DNA of 64,000 nucleotides from an uncultured Verrucomicrobiales bacterium (GCA_937891465.1 CALAHF010000097.1:110134-174133); one strand, 5' to 3'; positions 33,993 through 44,521 are shown, counted from the stretch's first letter. The notes: generated by a model from the letters alone, not told the origin. A program made the numbers and translations.

Positions 33993-34808
33993 TTATAAAT
34001 CCTGCCGAAACCGCTCTCTTCCGATTCGAATTTCAGTGCCGGATTCATTGATTTCATGGACAGAAACCGCGCCCTCAGAGATCTCCACAAATTGTGCCTT
34101 CCCTGGCGTCAAAAAGCCGCCTGTATTGATTAAAACCTGACCATCACGGATTTTTACAAACGGGCGATGTGTATGACCAAACGTAAACACCTTTGCTTTT
34201 GGGCGATGACGCTTTGCAAAATCAGCCGCCAACGATGGGGTTTGAATCCAACATTTCAGAATCTCCCACGGTCGACGCGGAGGCCACAATAGTCTTGCAA
34301 CCGCCCGAATCGCCTTGAACCGCTTGCTCTTAAATTTGGCTTCGTCGCCCGAGGTGAGCAACCGAGTCTTCGATGTTGCGAGCAATGCCGAGTCCAAGTT
34401 TTCCTGAATCGCAGACTCACCAACTCCCCTTCGGATTGCCCACACTTCGGGTTCAACCTTCCACATTTTCGGATTCCACGCCGAAATCAGAGGAAAAAGC
34501 ACATCGCCATGAGTAAGAAATACTTTTCCTTCGACAAGATTGAGCCATTCGAGTTCCGAAATTTCAGCATCATGGTTTCCACACAGAAAAATAGATTCAG
34601 CACCACAGTCCTCACAAAGTGCTTTTAAATCCTGAAACATCGCCTCCCCTTCCTCGCGTAGACTGGGATTTCGTTGCTCATAAGTATCACCGTTGAATAC
34701 GACCGTCTTAGCCCCTTCAATCAATGGCCGCATGGCTTCCACGACCTCCATTCGGCACGATGGGTGCGCCAAATGGAGGTCGGAAAAAATGCGAATTGGT
34801 AGTTTCAA
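33993..34808 (-). CDS. Calcineurin-like metallophosphoesterase
   Basis: About 271 residues with the metal-binding blocks in order: FSDLHLAHP (DxH), VFNGDTYE (GD), LCGNHDAE (GNHD), FLTHGDVLFP and FGHTHRPF (GHxH). The layout resembles LpxH/UDP-diacylglucosamine hydrolases and related phosphoesterases; the substrate is not clear. The start at TTG 34808 (KLPIRIFSDLHL) gives the normal family N terminus. An ATG at 34916 would add 36 residues, of which MNQPCWFV is encoded by a 43-bp repeat. Confidence 0.8.
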   Translation of the reverse strand: MKLPIRIFSDLHLAHPSCRMEVVEAMRPLIEGAKTVVFNGDTYEQRNPSLREEGEAMFQDLKALCEDCGAESIFLCGNHDAEISELEWLNLVEGKVFLTHGDVLFPLISAWNPKMWKVEPEVWAIRRGVGESAIQENLDSALLATSKTRLLTSGDEAKFKSKRFKAIRAVARLLWPPRRPWEILKCWIQTPSLAADFAKRHRPKAKVFTFGHTHRPFVKIRDGQVLINTGGFLTPGKAQFVEISEGAVSVHEINESGTEIRIGRERFRQDL

Positions 34809-34894
34809 GGTATGGATTGTAAATCTAAGCGAAGGATAGGCCAATTCCCTTTGAAAACCGCTATTTTTGGCCCTAAAGTCCCCCCCCTCTTTTA

Positions 34895-34937
34895 CGAACC
34901 AACAGGGTTGATTCATCGAACAGACCCTATTGATTCG
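34895..34937 (-). repeat. 43-bp palindromic repeat, copy 9
   Basis: Minus-strand orientation: left arm CGAATCAATAGGGT, centre GTTCGATGAAT, right arm CCCTGTTGGTTCG. It lies between the divergent phosphoesterase and aconitase genes and carries an ATG in frame with the former. Confidence 0.8.
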
Positions 34938-34986
34938 AAAACCGGCTTCCCGGTTGAAATTTAGTCCGCTTTTTTAGAACCGAATT

Positions 34987-37833
34987 ATGAGTTTTGACGT
35001 CATCCGCACCTTCCCAACCGGCTCAGGAGCCGAGGGTAATTTTCACTCTCTGCCAGCCCTTGCTGAAGCGGGAATCGCACCCAATTTGAAGCGGCTTCCA
35101 GTCAGCGTTCGGATCGTTTTGGAATCTGTTTTGCGGAACTGCGATGGCAAGAAAATAACAGAGGCGGATGTAAAAAATCTCGCAAATTACAATGCCGCTT
35201 CACCCGGCGATTACGAAATTCCTTTCACGGTTGCTCGAATCGTTTTGCAGGATTTTACCGGAGTTCCTCTTTTGGTCGACCTTGCAGCGATGCGCTCACA
35301 GGCGGACCGGATGGGCAAAGACGCGACGATGATCGAGCCATTGGTTCCAGTTGATCTCGTGGTAGATCACTCTGTCCAAGTTGACTTTTCGGGTTCAGAA
35401 AATGCGTTAAATCGCAACCTCGCCGTCGAATTCATCCGTAACCGCGAGCGTTACGAGTTTTTGAAATGGGGCCAGCAAGCGTTTGAAACCTTCAACGTGG
35501 TTCCTCCTGGAATCGGCATTGTTCATCAGGTGAATTTAGAATATTTGGCGCAGGGCGTGCTTTCTAAAGACAACACCTTTTATCCCGATACCCTCGTCGG
35601 AACTGATTCGCACACTACCATGATCAACGGTCTCGGCGTGGTTGGTTGGGGAGTCGGCGGCATCGAGGCCGAAGCGGGAATGCTTGGTCAGCCGGTAACA
35701 TTTTTGGTCCCCGAAGTGGTTGGAGTGAACCTGACCGGTACACTAAGCGAAGGCGTTACGGCAACTGATTTGGCCTTGCGCGTCACCGAATTGCTCCGCG
35801 CTCACGGTGTGGTTGGAAAATTTGTTGAATTCCACGGCGAAGGCGCAAACGCCCTTTCACTGCCTGACCGTGCGACCATCGCAAACATGGCTCCTGAATA
35901 CGGCGCGACGATGGGATTCTTCCCAATCGACGAAGAAACGATGGATTACATGCGTGGAACCGGTCGGACTGAAGAAACTTGTGTCACGGTAGAGAATTAT
36001 TTTAAGGCACAGGATATGTTCGGCATCCCTGCCGCCGGCGAGTGCGATTACACCGACACGTTGGAACTTGATCTCGCGACGATTGTCCCTTCGGTAGCTG
36101 GTCCAAAACGCCCGCAAGATCGAATCGACGTTCCCGCTTTACGCGAGAGCTTTAACACGCTTTTTGAAGCGCCTGTTGCTGAAGGTGGCTTTGGTCGCGA
36201 TGCATCGACACGCGATTTCAGAGCAGCGGTTCACATGCCAACACCGGCGGGATTTTCCGAGAACAACATGCTTTCTACTGACGAAGGCGACAAAATCGGA
36301 ACGGAACGCAACGTGGCTGAAATGACCACGAACCGCCCTGCGGAAACGAGCGCGGCAGTGGTGGAAGAGACTTTTAATGCGTTCGAAACAGAAATCGGCC
36401 ACGGTTCGGTTTTGATCGCTGCGATAACCAGTTGCACGAATACTTCGAACCCGAGCGTGATGCTTGCAGCTGGCCTTTTGGCCAAAAAAGCGAATACAAA
36501 AGGGCTGACTGTTCCCGGCTATGTAAAAACGTCGCTCGCCCCCGGCTCACGGGTGGTGACCGATTATTTAAATGCTACGGACCTGCAGAAAGAGCTCGAT
36601 CATCTCGGATTTCAGACAGTGGGATACGGTTGCACAACGTGTATCGGAAACTCCGGTCCCTTGAATCCTGTGATCGAAGCGGCCATTGCGGAAGGTGATT
36701 TGGTTTGTGCATCTGTTCTTTCCGGAAACCGGAATTTCGAAGCGCGCGTTCACCAGAATATCCGTTCGAATTTTCTTATGAGCCCGCCGCTCGTTGTCGC
36801 ATATGCGCTGGCAGGCCGGGTTGATTTAGATCTCACCACTGAGCCACTCGGAACCGACACCAACGGCAATCCTGTTTTCCTTGCGGATATTTGGCCGAGC
36901 CAGGCTGAGATCAAGGCCGAGCTTTCAGCCGCGCTGAAACCTGAAGTCTTCCAGAAGCTTTACTCTGATTTTGCTGAGCAGAATCCCCAGTGGAATGAAA
37001 TCGCCAGCTCAACCGGCGAAGTCTACGCATGGGACGAAAGTTCGACTTACGTCCAAGATCCTCCGTTCTTCGAGAATTTCTCGATGGACCCAGCTGACAT
37101 CGTTGAAATCAAAGGCGCACGTCCACTCGGTGTTTTTGGAGATTCTGTAACGACAGACCACATTTCACCAGCCGGAGCGATCAAAGAAGATTCTCCAGCG
37201 GGTCGTTATTTGAAAGAAAACGGTGTCGAGAAAGCGCAGTTCAACAGCTACGGCAGCCGTCGCGGAAACGATCGCGTCATGACTCGCGGAACATTCGCGA
37301 ACGTTCGCATTAAGAACCTGATGGTTCCCGGAACCGAGGGTGGCGTTACTAAATACTACGCGGACGGCGCTGCCGAAGGCGAAGTGATGGATATTTACGA
37401 CGCGGCTCAGAAATATGCTGAAACCAACACTCCGCTCGTGTGCGTTGGTGGCTCTGATTACGGAATGGGAAGTTCCCGCGACTGGGCTGCGAAAGGCACC
37501 AATCTCCTCGGTGTGAAAGCCGTGGTGACAAAGAGTTTTGAGCGGATTCACCGCAGTAACCTCATCGGAATGGGTGTCTTGCCACTGAACTTCAAAGATG
37601 CTGCAGATTACGAGCGTCTTGCACTCAATGGCTCTGAAACTTTCGACATCGTCGGAATCAGCAATGATCTGAAGCCAATGGGTGAGGCGAAAATGATCGT
37701 TCACCGCGCTGACGGATCAACCGATGAAGCCACTGTCGTCGTCCGTTTGGACACGCCCGTTGAGATCGATTACTTCCGTTCCGGTGGAATCCTCCCTTAC
37801 GTTCTCGCACAGATCATTCGGGAGAATGCGTAG
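34987..37833 (+). CDS. acnA: Aconitate hydratase A
   Basis: A 948-residue TCA-cycle enzyme interconverting citrate and isocitrate. The 4Fe-4S ligands are C483 in SCTNTSNPS and C549/C552 in [11 protein letters not shown]. Other landmarks: [49 protein letters not shown] and the C-terminal swivel domain with [32 protein letters not shown] and [17 protein letters not shown]. The protein is somewhat longer than the E. coli AcnA (891). Its last 20 bases overlap the convergent esterase gene. Confidence 0.95.
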   Translation: MSFDVIRTFPTGSGAEGNFHSLPALAEAGIAPNLKRLPVSVRIVLESVLRNCDGKKITEADVKNLANYNAASPGDYEIPFTVARIVLQDFTGVPLLVDLAAMRSQADRMGKDATMIEPLVPVDLVVDHSVQVDFSGSENALNRNLAVEFIRNRERYEFLKWGQQAFETFNVVPPGIGIVHQVNLEYLAQGVLSKDNTFYPDTLVGTDSHTTMINGLGVVGWGVGGIEAEAGMLGQPVTFLVPEVVGVNLTGTLSEGVTATDLALRVTELLRAHGVVGKFVEFHGEGANALSLPDRATIANMAPEYGATMGFFPIDEETMDYMRGTGRTEETCVTVENYFKAQDMFGIPAAGECDYTDTLELDLATIVPSVAGPKRPQDRIDVPALRESFNTLFEAPVAEGGFGRDASTRDFRAAVHMPTPAGFSENNMLSTDEGDKIGTERNVAEMTTNRPAETSAAVVEETFNAFETEIGHGSVLIAAITSCTNTSNPSVMLAAGLLAKKANTKGLTVPGYVKTSLAPGSRVVTDYLNATDLQKELDHLGFQTVGYGCTTCIGNSGPLNPVIEAAIAEGDLVCASVLSGNRNFEARVHQNIRSNFLMSPPLVVAYALAGRVDLDLTTEPLGTDTNGNPVFLADIWPSQAEIKAELSAALKPEVFQKLYSDFAEQNPQWNEIASSTGEVYAWDESSTYVQDPPFFENFSMDPADIVEIKGARPLGVFGDSVTTDHISPAGAIKEDSPAGRYLKENGVEKAQFNSYGSRRGNDRVMTRGTFANVRIKNLMVPGTEGGVTKYYADGAAEGEVMDIYDAAQKYAETNTPLVCVGGSDYGMGSSRDWAAKGTNLLGVKAVVTKSFERIHRSNLIGMGVLPLNFKDAADYERLALNGSETFDIVGISNDLKPMGEAKMIVHRADGSTDEATVVVRLDTPVEIDYFRSGGILPYVLAQIIRENA

Positions 37834-38779
37834 TCTTTTCGGCTCGCTTTTGCTCAAAAATCCACGGCGCTAAATCATCGCGGGCGTAAACACCACCCGC
37901 GATGTTGTGGCCTTCGCCTGCAAGTTCATCGTATTTGATGACCTCGCCGCCGGCTGCCTGAACGGCTTTGAACATCTCACGTGATTTCTCGACATTGACC
38001 TGATCGTCTTTATCGCCATGAAACGCCCAGAGTGGGATATTTTTGAGTTTTTCTGCGTCACCGGTATTTCCACCGCCGCAAATTGGAACCACTGCGGCGA
38101 AGGTCTCAGGATGATTTGCGGAGATGCGCCACGATCCAAAACCGCCCATTGATGAACCGGTCAGATAGATCCGGTTTTCGTCGATCGGCAGGTTTTCGAC
38201 CAAATCAGCAATGACGGTCATCAAATTCGTTTCCACTTCGTTTTTCCAACCAATATCGCTATCAGGGCATTGGGGTGACAAAATGAAACACGGATGCGCT
38301 TCCTGACTTTCTTCTTTGCTAAAAACCCGCGTCGCGCCGCCCATCTGCGCTTCGTTATCGGTGCCGCTTTGCCCTGATCCGTGAAGCCAAATCAGTAGCG
38401 GATACCGCTCCTCGCCCTTCCATTTTGGGTTTCCGAAGATCTGATATTTCAATGGGGCATCGTCCGCTGATTTCTCGAACTGACCGTTTATTTTCTCGGC
38501 GAATTTCCCATCCTTCACCGCGGTATTACGTTTTAGGTCCCGCAAAAGCCCGTTGATGAAGGCTTGATCAACCTCCGACAGCTTATCCAATGGCATTCGG
38601 AAGGTTTTAAAGTCGGTCGAACGCTTGATTCGAACTTCTGTTTCAGAAAACTCCAGCATTTCGCCTTCGAATGTTTTTGATCCGTCAGCCGAAGTCCAGG
38701 AGCGCTTTTCTCCCGCGAATGCCGCAACGGTCAATGCCAGTAACGCTAAAACAAAATAGTGAGGCCGAAGTCTTTCCAT
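37814..38779 (-). CDS. Exported SHD1-domain esterase/peptidase-like hydrolase
   Basis: A 321-residue protein: signal peptide (ending VAAFAGE), an SHD1-like domain ([17 protein letters not shown] to [10 protein letters not shown], about 27-75) known mainly from planctomycete and verrucomicrobial proteins, then an alpha/beta hydrolase. The hydrolase shows [12 protein letters not shown], the nucleophile elbow [12 protein letters not shown], an acid in FHGDKDDQV and a His in [10 protein letters not shown]. This is the predicted phospholipase/carboxylesterase or dienelactone hydrolase-like group. Substrate unknown; periplasmic. It overlaps the end of acnA tail to tail. Confidence 0.8.
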   Translation of the reverse strand: MERLRPHYFVLALLALTVAAFAGEKRSWTSADGSKTFEGEMLEFSETEVRIKRSTDFKTFRMPLDKLSEVDQAFINGLLRDLKRNTAVKDGKFAEKINGQFEKSADDAPLKYQIFGNPKWKGEERYPLLIWLHGSGQSGTDNEAQMGGATRVFSKEESQEAHPCFILSPQCPDSDIGWKNEVETNLMTVIADLVENLPIDENRIYLTGSSMGGFGSWRISANHPETFAAVVPICGGGNTGDAEKLKNIPLWAFHGDKDDQVNVEKSREMFKAVQAAGGEVIKYDELAGEGHNIAGGVYARDDLAPWIFEQKRAEKTTHSPE

Positions 38780-38955
38780 ACAGAAACGCTACCACAGCCC
38801 GTTCCATTTCGCGATCTCATGATCGCAGTTTGCCCTTCCGCAAAAGACATGAAATCAGCCACGATTTGCAGTCTAATCGCTTGCACCGTAGCGCCTCTCC
38901 CCTAACTTTGCGCGTTTCGTAAAAACCGAAACCAACACTCACAAACCCCAAAACG

Positions 38956-40584
38956 ATGGCCAAATACAAAGTGCTCATTGCAGACCAGATTTCAGCGACC
39001 GGAGTTGCTGAACTGGAAGCGGAACCGGACCTTGAGATCGATTTCAAACCTGAAATCGGTGCGATGCCCGATAAGGACGAACAGGAAAAAGTGCTCGCGG
39101 GCATGATTTCTGAATATTCAGGATTGATCGTACGATCTGAGTGTAAAGTGCGGAAATCAGTCATCGAAGCTGGAGCAGGAACGCTCAAAGCGATTGGTCG
39201 GGCCGGAGTTGGTGTTGATAACATCGACATCCCTGAAGCTACCAAAAATGGCGTCGTCGTGATGAACACGCCAACAGGGAACACAATTTCCACGGCCGAA
39301 CATGCCTTCGCTCTGATGATGTCGATGGCTCGGCACATCCCACAGGCTCACAATTCAGTGATGGAAGGCAACTTCAAAGAAGGCCGCAAAGCCTACAAAG
39401 GCGTTGAGCTTTACAACAAAACCCTCGCGATTCTTGGCATGGGCCGAATCGGAGGCGAGTTCGCTCGTCGTGCGATGGGATTTGGAATGAAAGTCGTGGC
39501 TTTTGATCCGTATTTGTCCGCAAGCCGCGCGAAAGCAATGCGGGTTGAGCTTTGCGAAACGGTTGATGAAGCGACCGAGCAAGCTGATTTCATTACGCTT
39601 CACATGCCGAAAACGCCAGAGACGACGCATATGATTAATGCGGAGCGCCTCGCCAATATGAAAGACGGCGTGCGCATCGTAAACTGCGCTCGTGGTGGTT
39701 TGGTAGATGAAAAAGCAGCCCTCGCAGCGATCGAAAGTGGCAAGCTTGCCGGTCTCGCGCTCGATGTTTACGAAGAAGAGCCTCCAACCAAGGACAATCC
39801 GCTTCTGGCTCGTGAAGAAGTTGTTTTGACACCGCACCTTGGGGCTTCCACCGAAGAAGCTCAGGAAAATGTGGGTATCGATATCGCCCGGGCAATCCGC
39901 GACACCGTTCTCAATGGAACCGTCGTAAATGCAGTAAACATGCCGAATGTTGATGAAACGACGCTGGCAGAAATCGGACCGTATCTCGAATTGGCTGAAA
40001 CGATTGGAAAGATCGCGGCACAAATCGCTCCGGCAAATCCGGATACGTTCACGATTAGTTACAGCGGAAAAGTCAGTGATATTGACACCAAATTGGTGAC
40101 TCGTTCAGCGCTGAAAGGGTTCTTCGAAATCAGTGCTGGCGAAGGTTCTGCAAATTATCTGAACGCTCCAACCATGGCGGAAGATCGCGGAATCAGCGTG
40201 ACCGAGTCGCGCCCGGCCGAGCCTGGTGAATACACCGAACTCATCGAAATCGAGATAGGAAACTCTGACGATACGACCAGTGCAGCAGGATCCTTTTTCG
40301 GAAGCCTTCCACGCATTGTAAAAATCAAAGGACGTTCGGTGGAAGCTGAGCCAAAGGGCAATCTGCTGCTCCTCGAAAACACCGACACACCCGGCGTTGT
40401 CGGCAATGTCGGGCACGTTTTGGGAGAGAACAATATCAACATCGCTCACATGTCACTCAGCCGGAATAAGGTTGGCGGACAAGCATTAGTCGTGTTGAAC
40501 CTCGACTCAACCGTGTGCGAAGCGACCTTGAAGAAACTCGAAGAAATCGAGGGAATTCAGGGTGCGCAGACAGTTTCGTTGTAA
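38956..40584 (+). CDS. serA: D-3-phosphoglycerate dehydrogenase
   Basis: A 542-residue long-type SerA, the first enzyme of serine synthesis. Seen: IGRAGVGVDNIDIPEATKNG, the nucleotide-binding ILGMGRIGGEFARRAMGFG, MPKTPETTHMIN, VRIVNCARGGLVDE, the catalytic His in LTPHLGASTEEAQENVG, an intervening domain (about 325-455) and a C-terminal ACT domain (LLENTDTPGVVGNVGHVLG) that senses serine. Length and order are normal for the long form. It is a single gene between two others; a repeat-rich spacer with a terminator follows. Confidence 0.95.
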   Translation: MAKYKVLIADQISATGVAELEAEPDLEIDFKPEIGAMPDKDEQEKVLAGMISEYSGLIVRSECKVRKSVIEAGAGTLKAIGRAGVGVDNIDIPEATKNGVVVMNTPTGNTISTAEHAFALMMSMARHIPQAHNSVMEGNFKEGRKAYKGVELYNKTLAILGMGRIGGEFARRAMGFGMKVVAFDPYLSASRAKAMRVELCETVDEATEQADFITLHMPKTPETTHMINAERLANMKDGVRIVNCARGGLVDEKAALAAIESGKLAGLALDVYEEEPPTKDNPLLAREEVVLTPHLGASTEEAQENVGIDIARAIRDTVLNGTVVNAVNMPNVDETTLAEIGPYLELAETIGKIAAQIAPANPDTFTISYSGKVSDIDTKLVTRSALKGFFEISAGEGSANYLNAPTMAEDRGISVTESRPAEPGEYTELIEIEIGNSDDTTSAAGSFFGSLPRIVKIKGRSVEAEPKGNLLLLENTDTPGVVGNVGHVLGENNINIAHMSLSRNKVGGQALVVLNLDSTVCEATLKKLEEIEGIQGAQTVSL

Positions 40585-40606
40585 CTCTGCCAGTTAGTTT
40601 CCGCAT

Positions 40607-40674
40607 CGTTCCGGAAGGCACTGACAAAATTGTTAGTCGTCCCCGTAACGTTCCGAAGGGCACTGATAAAACTG
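40607..40674 (+). repeat. Two direct repeats of 26 bp in the serA 3' spacer
   Basis: CGTTCCGGAAGGCACTGA at 40607 and CGTTCCGAAGGGCACTGA at 40649 start two 26-bp units with 22 of 26 matching bases, 42 bp apart. They are unrelated to the 43-bp palindrome that follows them. Confidence 0.6.
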
Positions 40675-40708
40675 CCGGTGTCGGCGATTCATTTGGTTCG
40701 GCTAAAAT

Positions 40709-40751
40709 CGAACCAACAGGGTATGTTCGATGAACCAATAGGGTTGGTTCG
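40709..40751 (+). repeat. 43-bp palindromic repeat, copy 10; probable terminator
   Basis: Left arm CGAACCAACAGGGT, centre GTTCGATGAAC; the right arm is CCAATAGGGTTGGTTCG, in the flipped orientation. It is followed by GTTTTTTTCG, so it can end the serA transcript. The facing gene ends at 40764. Confidence 0.8.
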
Positions 40752-40763
40752 TTTTTTTCGTCT

Positions 40764-42287
40764 CTAAGCAATCCAATCCTGAATAACCTTCCCACCAACA
40801 TCAGTGAGGCGGAAATCGCGACCTTGGAATCGATAGGTTAACTTGAGGTGATCGAGTCCGAACTGACGAAGCATCGTCGCGTGGAGGTCATTGATGTGAA
40901 CGGGATTTTCAGCGATGTCCCAGCCTATATCATCGCTCTTTCCGTAGCTGAGGCCGCCTTTTAAACCGCCGCCAGCCATCAGCATCGTATAGGCAGACGG
41001 GTGGTGATCACGACCCGTCACATCTGGACGGCCGTTGCGATTTTCGCCAAGTGGAGTACGACCAAATTCGGAACCCCACACAACCATTGTGGAATCGAGC
41101 ATCCCCCGGCGTTTCAAATCTTTGATGAGCGCAGCGATCGGCTGGTCGGCTGCGCCAGCATTATAGGCCAAATGTTTATCCAACTGAGAATGCTGGTCCC
41201 AACTCGCGTGAACAATGTTAATGAAACGAACGCCACGCTCAACCATGCGCCGCGCGAGCAGACAATTTCGCGAAAACGTATCGTACGTCGCAACGCCGGG
41301 AAGACTTCCACGAAAGCCGATTCCTTCAGGCTCGGGGCGACCAACGCCATATAAATCGAGGGTTTCCTGAGTTTCTCCTGATAGATCGACAAGATCGGGC
41401 GCAGCGGATTGCATTCGATTGGCGAGTTCGAAATTCGCGATCCGGCTGGCGATTTCAGGATCATGCACTTCCTGATAGCGCTGCTGATTTAGATCCTTCA
41501 GCGCATCCAAACCGGCACGTTGCAACTCAGGCGGAAGGCCATCTGGATTCTTTAAATTCAAAACGGGGTCGCCCTGATTTCGAAACTGAACCCCTGCGTA
41601 TTTTGACGGAAGAAACCCGGACTGCCACAAGGTAGAACCACCCGAAGCCCCCCTTCCAGCCGTCAGGACAACGTAACCTGGTAGATTTTGGGAAGGAGAA
41701 CCGAGCCCGTAATTGACCCACGACCCCATTGCCGGCATTCCGAAACGCGAGACACCGCACTGCATCATCAATTGCCCTGGATGATGATTGAACTCCTCGC
41801 TGTGGAGGGAGCTGACTTTTAAAATATCATCGGCACACGAACCGATATGAGGCAGAAAATCGGAGAATTCCATGCCACTTTTACCGTGTTTTTTCCACGT
41901 TCGAGGCGACCCCATCAGCTTCGCCGTTTCAGGCTTGATGAAGGCGAATCGCGCTTTATCGAGAATTTCTTTCGGCAAGCTGGAGCCATCGAGCTCGTTC
42001 AGCTTCGGTTTATTTTCAAACAGATCGAGCTGAGACGGTGCTCCAGCCATGTAAATAAAAATACAGGCCTTCGCCTTGGGATTCTTATGCGAATTGAGTT
42101 CTCGAAATTGATCTCCATCGACCGCAGTCGCGGCATTCAGGACTCCTTCCTGCGCCAACATCGAACCCAGGGCCATTCCTCCGAGTCCAGACGCCGAGGT
42201 CGTGAGAAATTCACGGCGAGTTTTATTTGCGATGGATTCGAGCGGGGTCATCTGTTTCGGTGGAAGTGTATCCGAATTCCGAATCAT
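40764..42287 (-). CDS. DUF1501 protein
   Basis: About 507 residues of the DUF1501 family, typical of planctomycetes and verrucomicrobia. A twin-arginine-like leader is visible (KTRREFLTTSASGLGGMALGSML). Characteristic parts are IFIYMAGAPSQLDLFENKP, GMEFSDFLPHIGSCADDI, GRGASGGSTLWQSGFLP, RFINIVHASWDQHSQLDKH, and VVWGSEFGRTPLGENRNGRPDVTGRDHHP. Related to sulfatase/phosphatase superfamily proteins; usually paired with a DUF1549/DUF1553 cytochrome, which is absent here. ATG 42287 is chosen; ATG 42251 is also possible and would leave more room for divergent promoters. Confidence 0.85.
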   Translation of the reverse strand: MIRNSDTLPPKQMTPLESIANKTRREFLTTSASGLGGMALGSMLAQEGVLNAATAVDGDQFRELNSHKNPKAKACIFIYMAGAPSQLDLFENKPKLNELDGSSLPKEILDKARFAFIKPETAKLMGSPRTWKKHGKSGMEFSDFLPHIGSCADDILKVSSLHSEEFNHHPGQLMMQCGVSRFGMPAMGSWVNYGLGSPSQNLPGYVVLTAGRGASGGSTLWQSGFLPSKYAGVQFRNQGDPVLNLKNPDGLPPELQRAGLDALKDLNQQRYQEVHDPEIASRIANFELANRMQSAAPDLVDLSGETQETLDLYGVGRPEPEGIGFRGSLPGVATYDTFSRNCLLARRMVERGVRFINIVHASWDQHSQLDKHLAYNAGAADQPIAALIKDLKRRGMLDSTMVVWGSEFGRTPLGENRNGRPDVTGRDHHPSAYTMLMAGGGLKGGLSYGKSDDIGWDIAENPVHINDLHATMLRQFGLDHLKLTYRFQGRDFRLTDVGGKVIQDWIA

Positions 42288-42315
42288 AAAAAACTCCCAA
42301 ATTGCGCTATCCAAT

Positions 42316-42810
42316 ATGAAAACTGCTCTTCCCAGTCCCACCGGCCCCATATTTGAACTCGATGATAAATTGATGGCCCATGGCATCGAAGCATCCCGCC
42401 AGAGCCCGCGTGGTCGGATCATCCTGCCCATTCACCGCCAGCAAGAAGCGCTCGTTCAGCGAATGCTTAATTTTCTTCAACCGGGAACCTACGTTCAACC
42501 GCATTGGCATCCGCGGTCATTTGCTTCCGAAACGATTTTCGTGATGCAAGGTCGGATTGGTTTCGCCGTTTACGACGACGTTGAAAATCTTCTCTCTACT
42601 CACGATTTGAAAGCGGGCGCTCTTATTGACATTGAGCCAAATATTCAACACGGACTGGTATGCCTCGAATCGGACACGGTCATTCTCGAAATAAAACGAG
42701 GCCCTTTTGATACTGAGGAGGACAAAGTCTTCGCCAGCTGGGCGCCAAGCGAAGACGACGGGGTAGCCGCCGCCCAGTTTCGAGAAGAACTAGAATCTCA
42801 GTTTTCGTAA
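42316..42810 (+). CDS. WbuC-family cupin
   Basis: A 164-residue single-domain cupin. SPRGRIILPIHRQQEALVQRMLNFL, then the metal strand YVQPHWHPRSFASETIFVMQGR (H63, H65, E72), and DIEPNIQHGLVCLESDTVILEIKRGPFD follow the WbuC pattern, which ends in a conserved A-P-x-E block (SWAPSEDD). WbuC proteins are found beside O-antigen genes; here the neighbour is a divergent DUF1501 gene and no sugar genes are near. ATG 42316 starts the conserved part; the frame opens 114 bases earlier over the neighbour. Confidence 0.75.
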   Translation: MKTALPSPTGPIFELDDKLMAHGIEASRQSPRGRIILPIHRQQEALVQRMLNFLQPGTYVQPHWHPRSFASETIFVMQGRIGFAVYDDVENLLSTHDLKAGALIDIEPNIQHGLVCLESDTVILEIKRGPFDTEEDKVFASWAPSEDDGVAAAQFREELESQFS

Positions 42811-43600
42811 GGCAGGAGATAGAAATAACCGAAGGCATCTTTCTTCTTCGAATAGAAGTGTCCACCAACACGGTTCTGTTTTTGAAAAATCGCTCCCCGA
42901 ATTAGAAGAAATGTTCCATCGACGTCACGATAAGTGCCGCTCATCAGACCATTTTTAGTGCTAAATTTGAGAGCAACTTTCTCAGCGTTATCGACGAAAT
43001 AAGTCAGCCGATTTGCGGTGCTCCAATTAAACTCGAACGGATCAATTTCAATGTCGGCAATGCCAGTTGCTGGATCCAAACCGGAAACCAGAGTTCCTGT
43101 GGTATTGACTCCATCCGGAGCTAATCCTTCCATAGCAGCTTCACCTTTAACATAGGCAAACCGACTTCCAATCAGGAGACCTCGGTCGTGAATCCTTCAT
43201 CGACGGTCTTGGAATTCCCAGGCTTATCCCACAAGAGTTTTCTATCAAAGTCGCTGACCGTTGGGTCATCGCGGAAATCTATATAACCCGCCAGTGAGGA
43301 ACCTCTGCGTGAATAGTAAACCGAGGCGCGAGAAGCATTGGTTAGAACATTGGAAAAACTTACGGCACTTCCATCCCCGAGATAGAACCTGCCTTTCACT
43401 GAGCCTGTTGTTTTGACAGAAACTGACCCCGTGCCATCTCCGGGGAAGTTTGCTCCCAATGACTCATTCATTGGCAAAGTCGCGGTGTAAACACCTGCGT
43501 CTGCCGTGGGATTAGCCTTACTAAAACTCTGACGCGAAAGCACAAAACCATACAACTCTCCGGAGGCAACTTCTTGAAGCGTCTCCGAGCTCCTCAGCAA
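42798..43600 (-). pseudogene. Truncated and frameshifted C-terminal part of a large secreted protein
   Basis: Two minus-strand frames (43172-43600 and 42798-43133) join into one sequence if the frame shifts near 43160: ADAGVYTATLP, GDGTGSVSVKTTGSVKGRFYLGDGS, YYSRRGSSLAGYIDF, LLIGSRFAYVKGEA, LKFSTKNGLMSGTYRD, IFQKQNRVGGHF. These motifs (tandem beta strands, GLMSG, QKQN-x-G-x-F) are typical of the C-terminal repeats of large extracellular proteins in Verrucomicrobiota. The upstream part is missing: the fragment stops where an MscS-like gene fragment begins on the other strand. Confidence 0.6.
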
Positions 43601-43655
43601 GATTGGCGTTCGCGATCCGCTTTCAAAGTTCCTCTCGAAGATCCTCTTTTACATT

Positions 43656-44243
43656 TTGATCTTCTTCTTCATCAAAGTGTCTGCAGATTTCTTGGGGATT
43701 TCAGATCTGTCGAGCTTCATCGATAACCTGATCGCCTTCATTCCAAAGCTTATCGTTGCCTTCCTTATTTTGATGGCTGGCCTTCTTGCCGCAGATATTG
43801 TGCGCAAAATGATCAATCGAAGCCTCGACAGGGTCGGCATCGAATACAGCGGGTTAATTGCGAACTTTGTCTACGGACTTCTTGCCGTAATGATCCTGAC
43901 CGTCGTGCTCAGCCAAGTCGAAATTCAAACCGATCTCCTCAATTCCGCAGTGATAATCTTTCTAGCAGCTGGATCCCTTGCCATTACCCTTGCAATGGGC
44001 CTCGGACTTCGCCCGATCGCCCGAAATGTGGTTTCCGGCGTCTATGCTCGCGATTCATTTCCTCCCGGTTCCCTCCTCGAAATCAGAGACACCACCGCCA
44101 CTGTGGTTGAAGTTCGCCCCGTTTCGACTCGCCTTGAGAACGAATACAGTGAATACCTCGTAATACCTAACTTCGTTATGGTGAACCAATTACTAAAAGG
44201 AGCTTTGAAGAACTCTACGAAATTAGAAAAAAAACAAGGATAA
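43656..44243 (+). CDS. Small MscS-like channel protein, possibly N-terminally truncated
   Basis: A 195-residue protein from the TTG at 43656. It shows the conserved channel helix FIPKLIVAFLILMAGLLAADIVRKMINR, a second pair of helices (GLLAVMILTVVLSQVEI) and an MscS-like core AITLAMGLGLRPIARNVVSGVYARD and ENEYSEYLVIPNFVM. The frame is open upstream to 43578 with plausible continuation (SELLSKIGVRDPLSKFLSK), but a TGA precedes it and no ATG lies in between, so either the start is non-standard or the gene lost its 5' end at the junction with the fragment on the other strand. Confidence 0.6.
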   Translation: MIFFFIKVSADFLGISDLSSFIDNLIAFIPKLIVAFLILMAGLLAADIVRKMINRSLDRVGIEYSGLIANFVYGLLAVMILTVVLSQVEIQTDLLNSAVIIFLAAGSLAITLAMGLGLRPIARNVVSGVYARDSFPPGSLLEIRDTTATVVEVRPVSTRLENEYSEYLVIPNFVMVNQLLKGALKNSTKLEKKQG

Positions 44244-44338
44244 TGTGACTTTAAGACCCCTCAATTGAGTCTATCTTGTCACCTAAACCATAACTGGTAA
44301 CAGTCAGATAAGTTTAAAATTTGCTCGCAAGATCACCG

Positions 44339-44430
44339 CTACTGGCGTCGTGGTCATGCTCCACGGTTCCTCCAAACCCGGCGTCAGTAGTAACTTTCAA
44401 AAAAGCTCCTCAAATTGAGGAGCTTTTTTT
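44339..44430 (+). ncRNA. Candidate structured small RNA with terminator
   Basis: A closing stem of 12 bp (44339-44350 with 44379-44390, two G-U pairs) encloses two small hairpins (44351-44363 and GGTT-CCTCCA-AACC at 44365-44378), forming a three-way junction. A terminator GCTCCTCAA-A-TTGAGGAGC with seven T follows (44399-44430). CCTCCA in the second loop is like an anti-Shine-Dalgarno. No promoter is evident; it may also be the 3' end of the mscS-like transcript. Confidence 0.4.
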
Positions 44431-44521
44431 ATGTAGACTCGAAAATCGAAAAAGCCTTCGAAAAGATGTCACACCGCCCGCCTCAGAAACAATCTAAGTT
44501 AAGTTCCCCTGCAATAAGATA

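Noticed and set aside
38817..39338. A 173-residue minus-strand frame over the start of serA
   Set aside because: It lies opposite the well-supported serA coding sequence and has no domain of its own.
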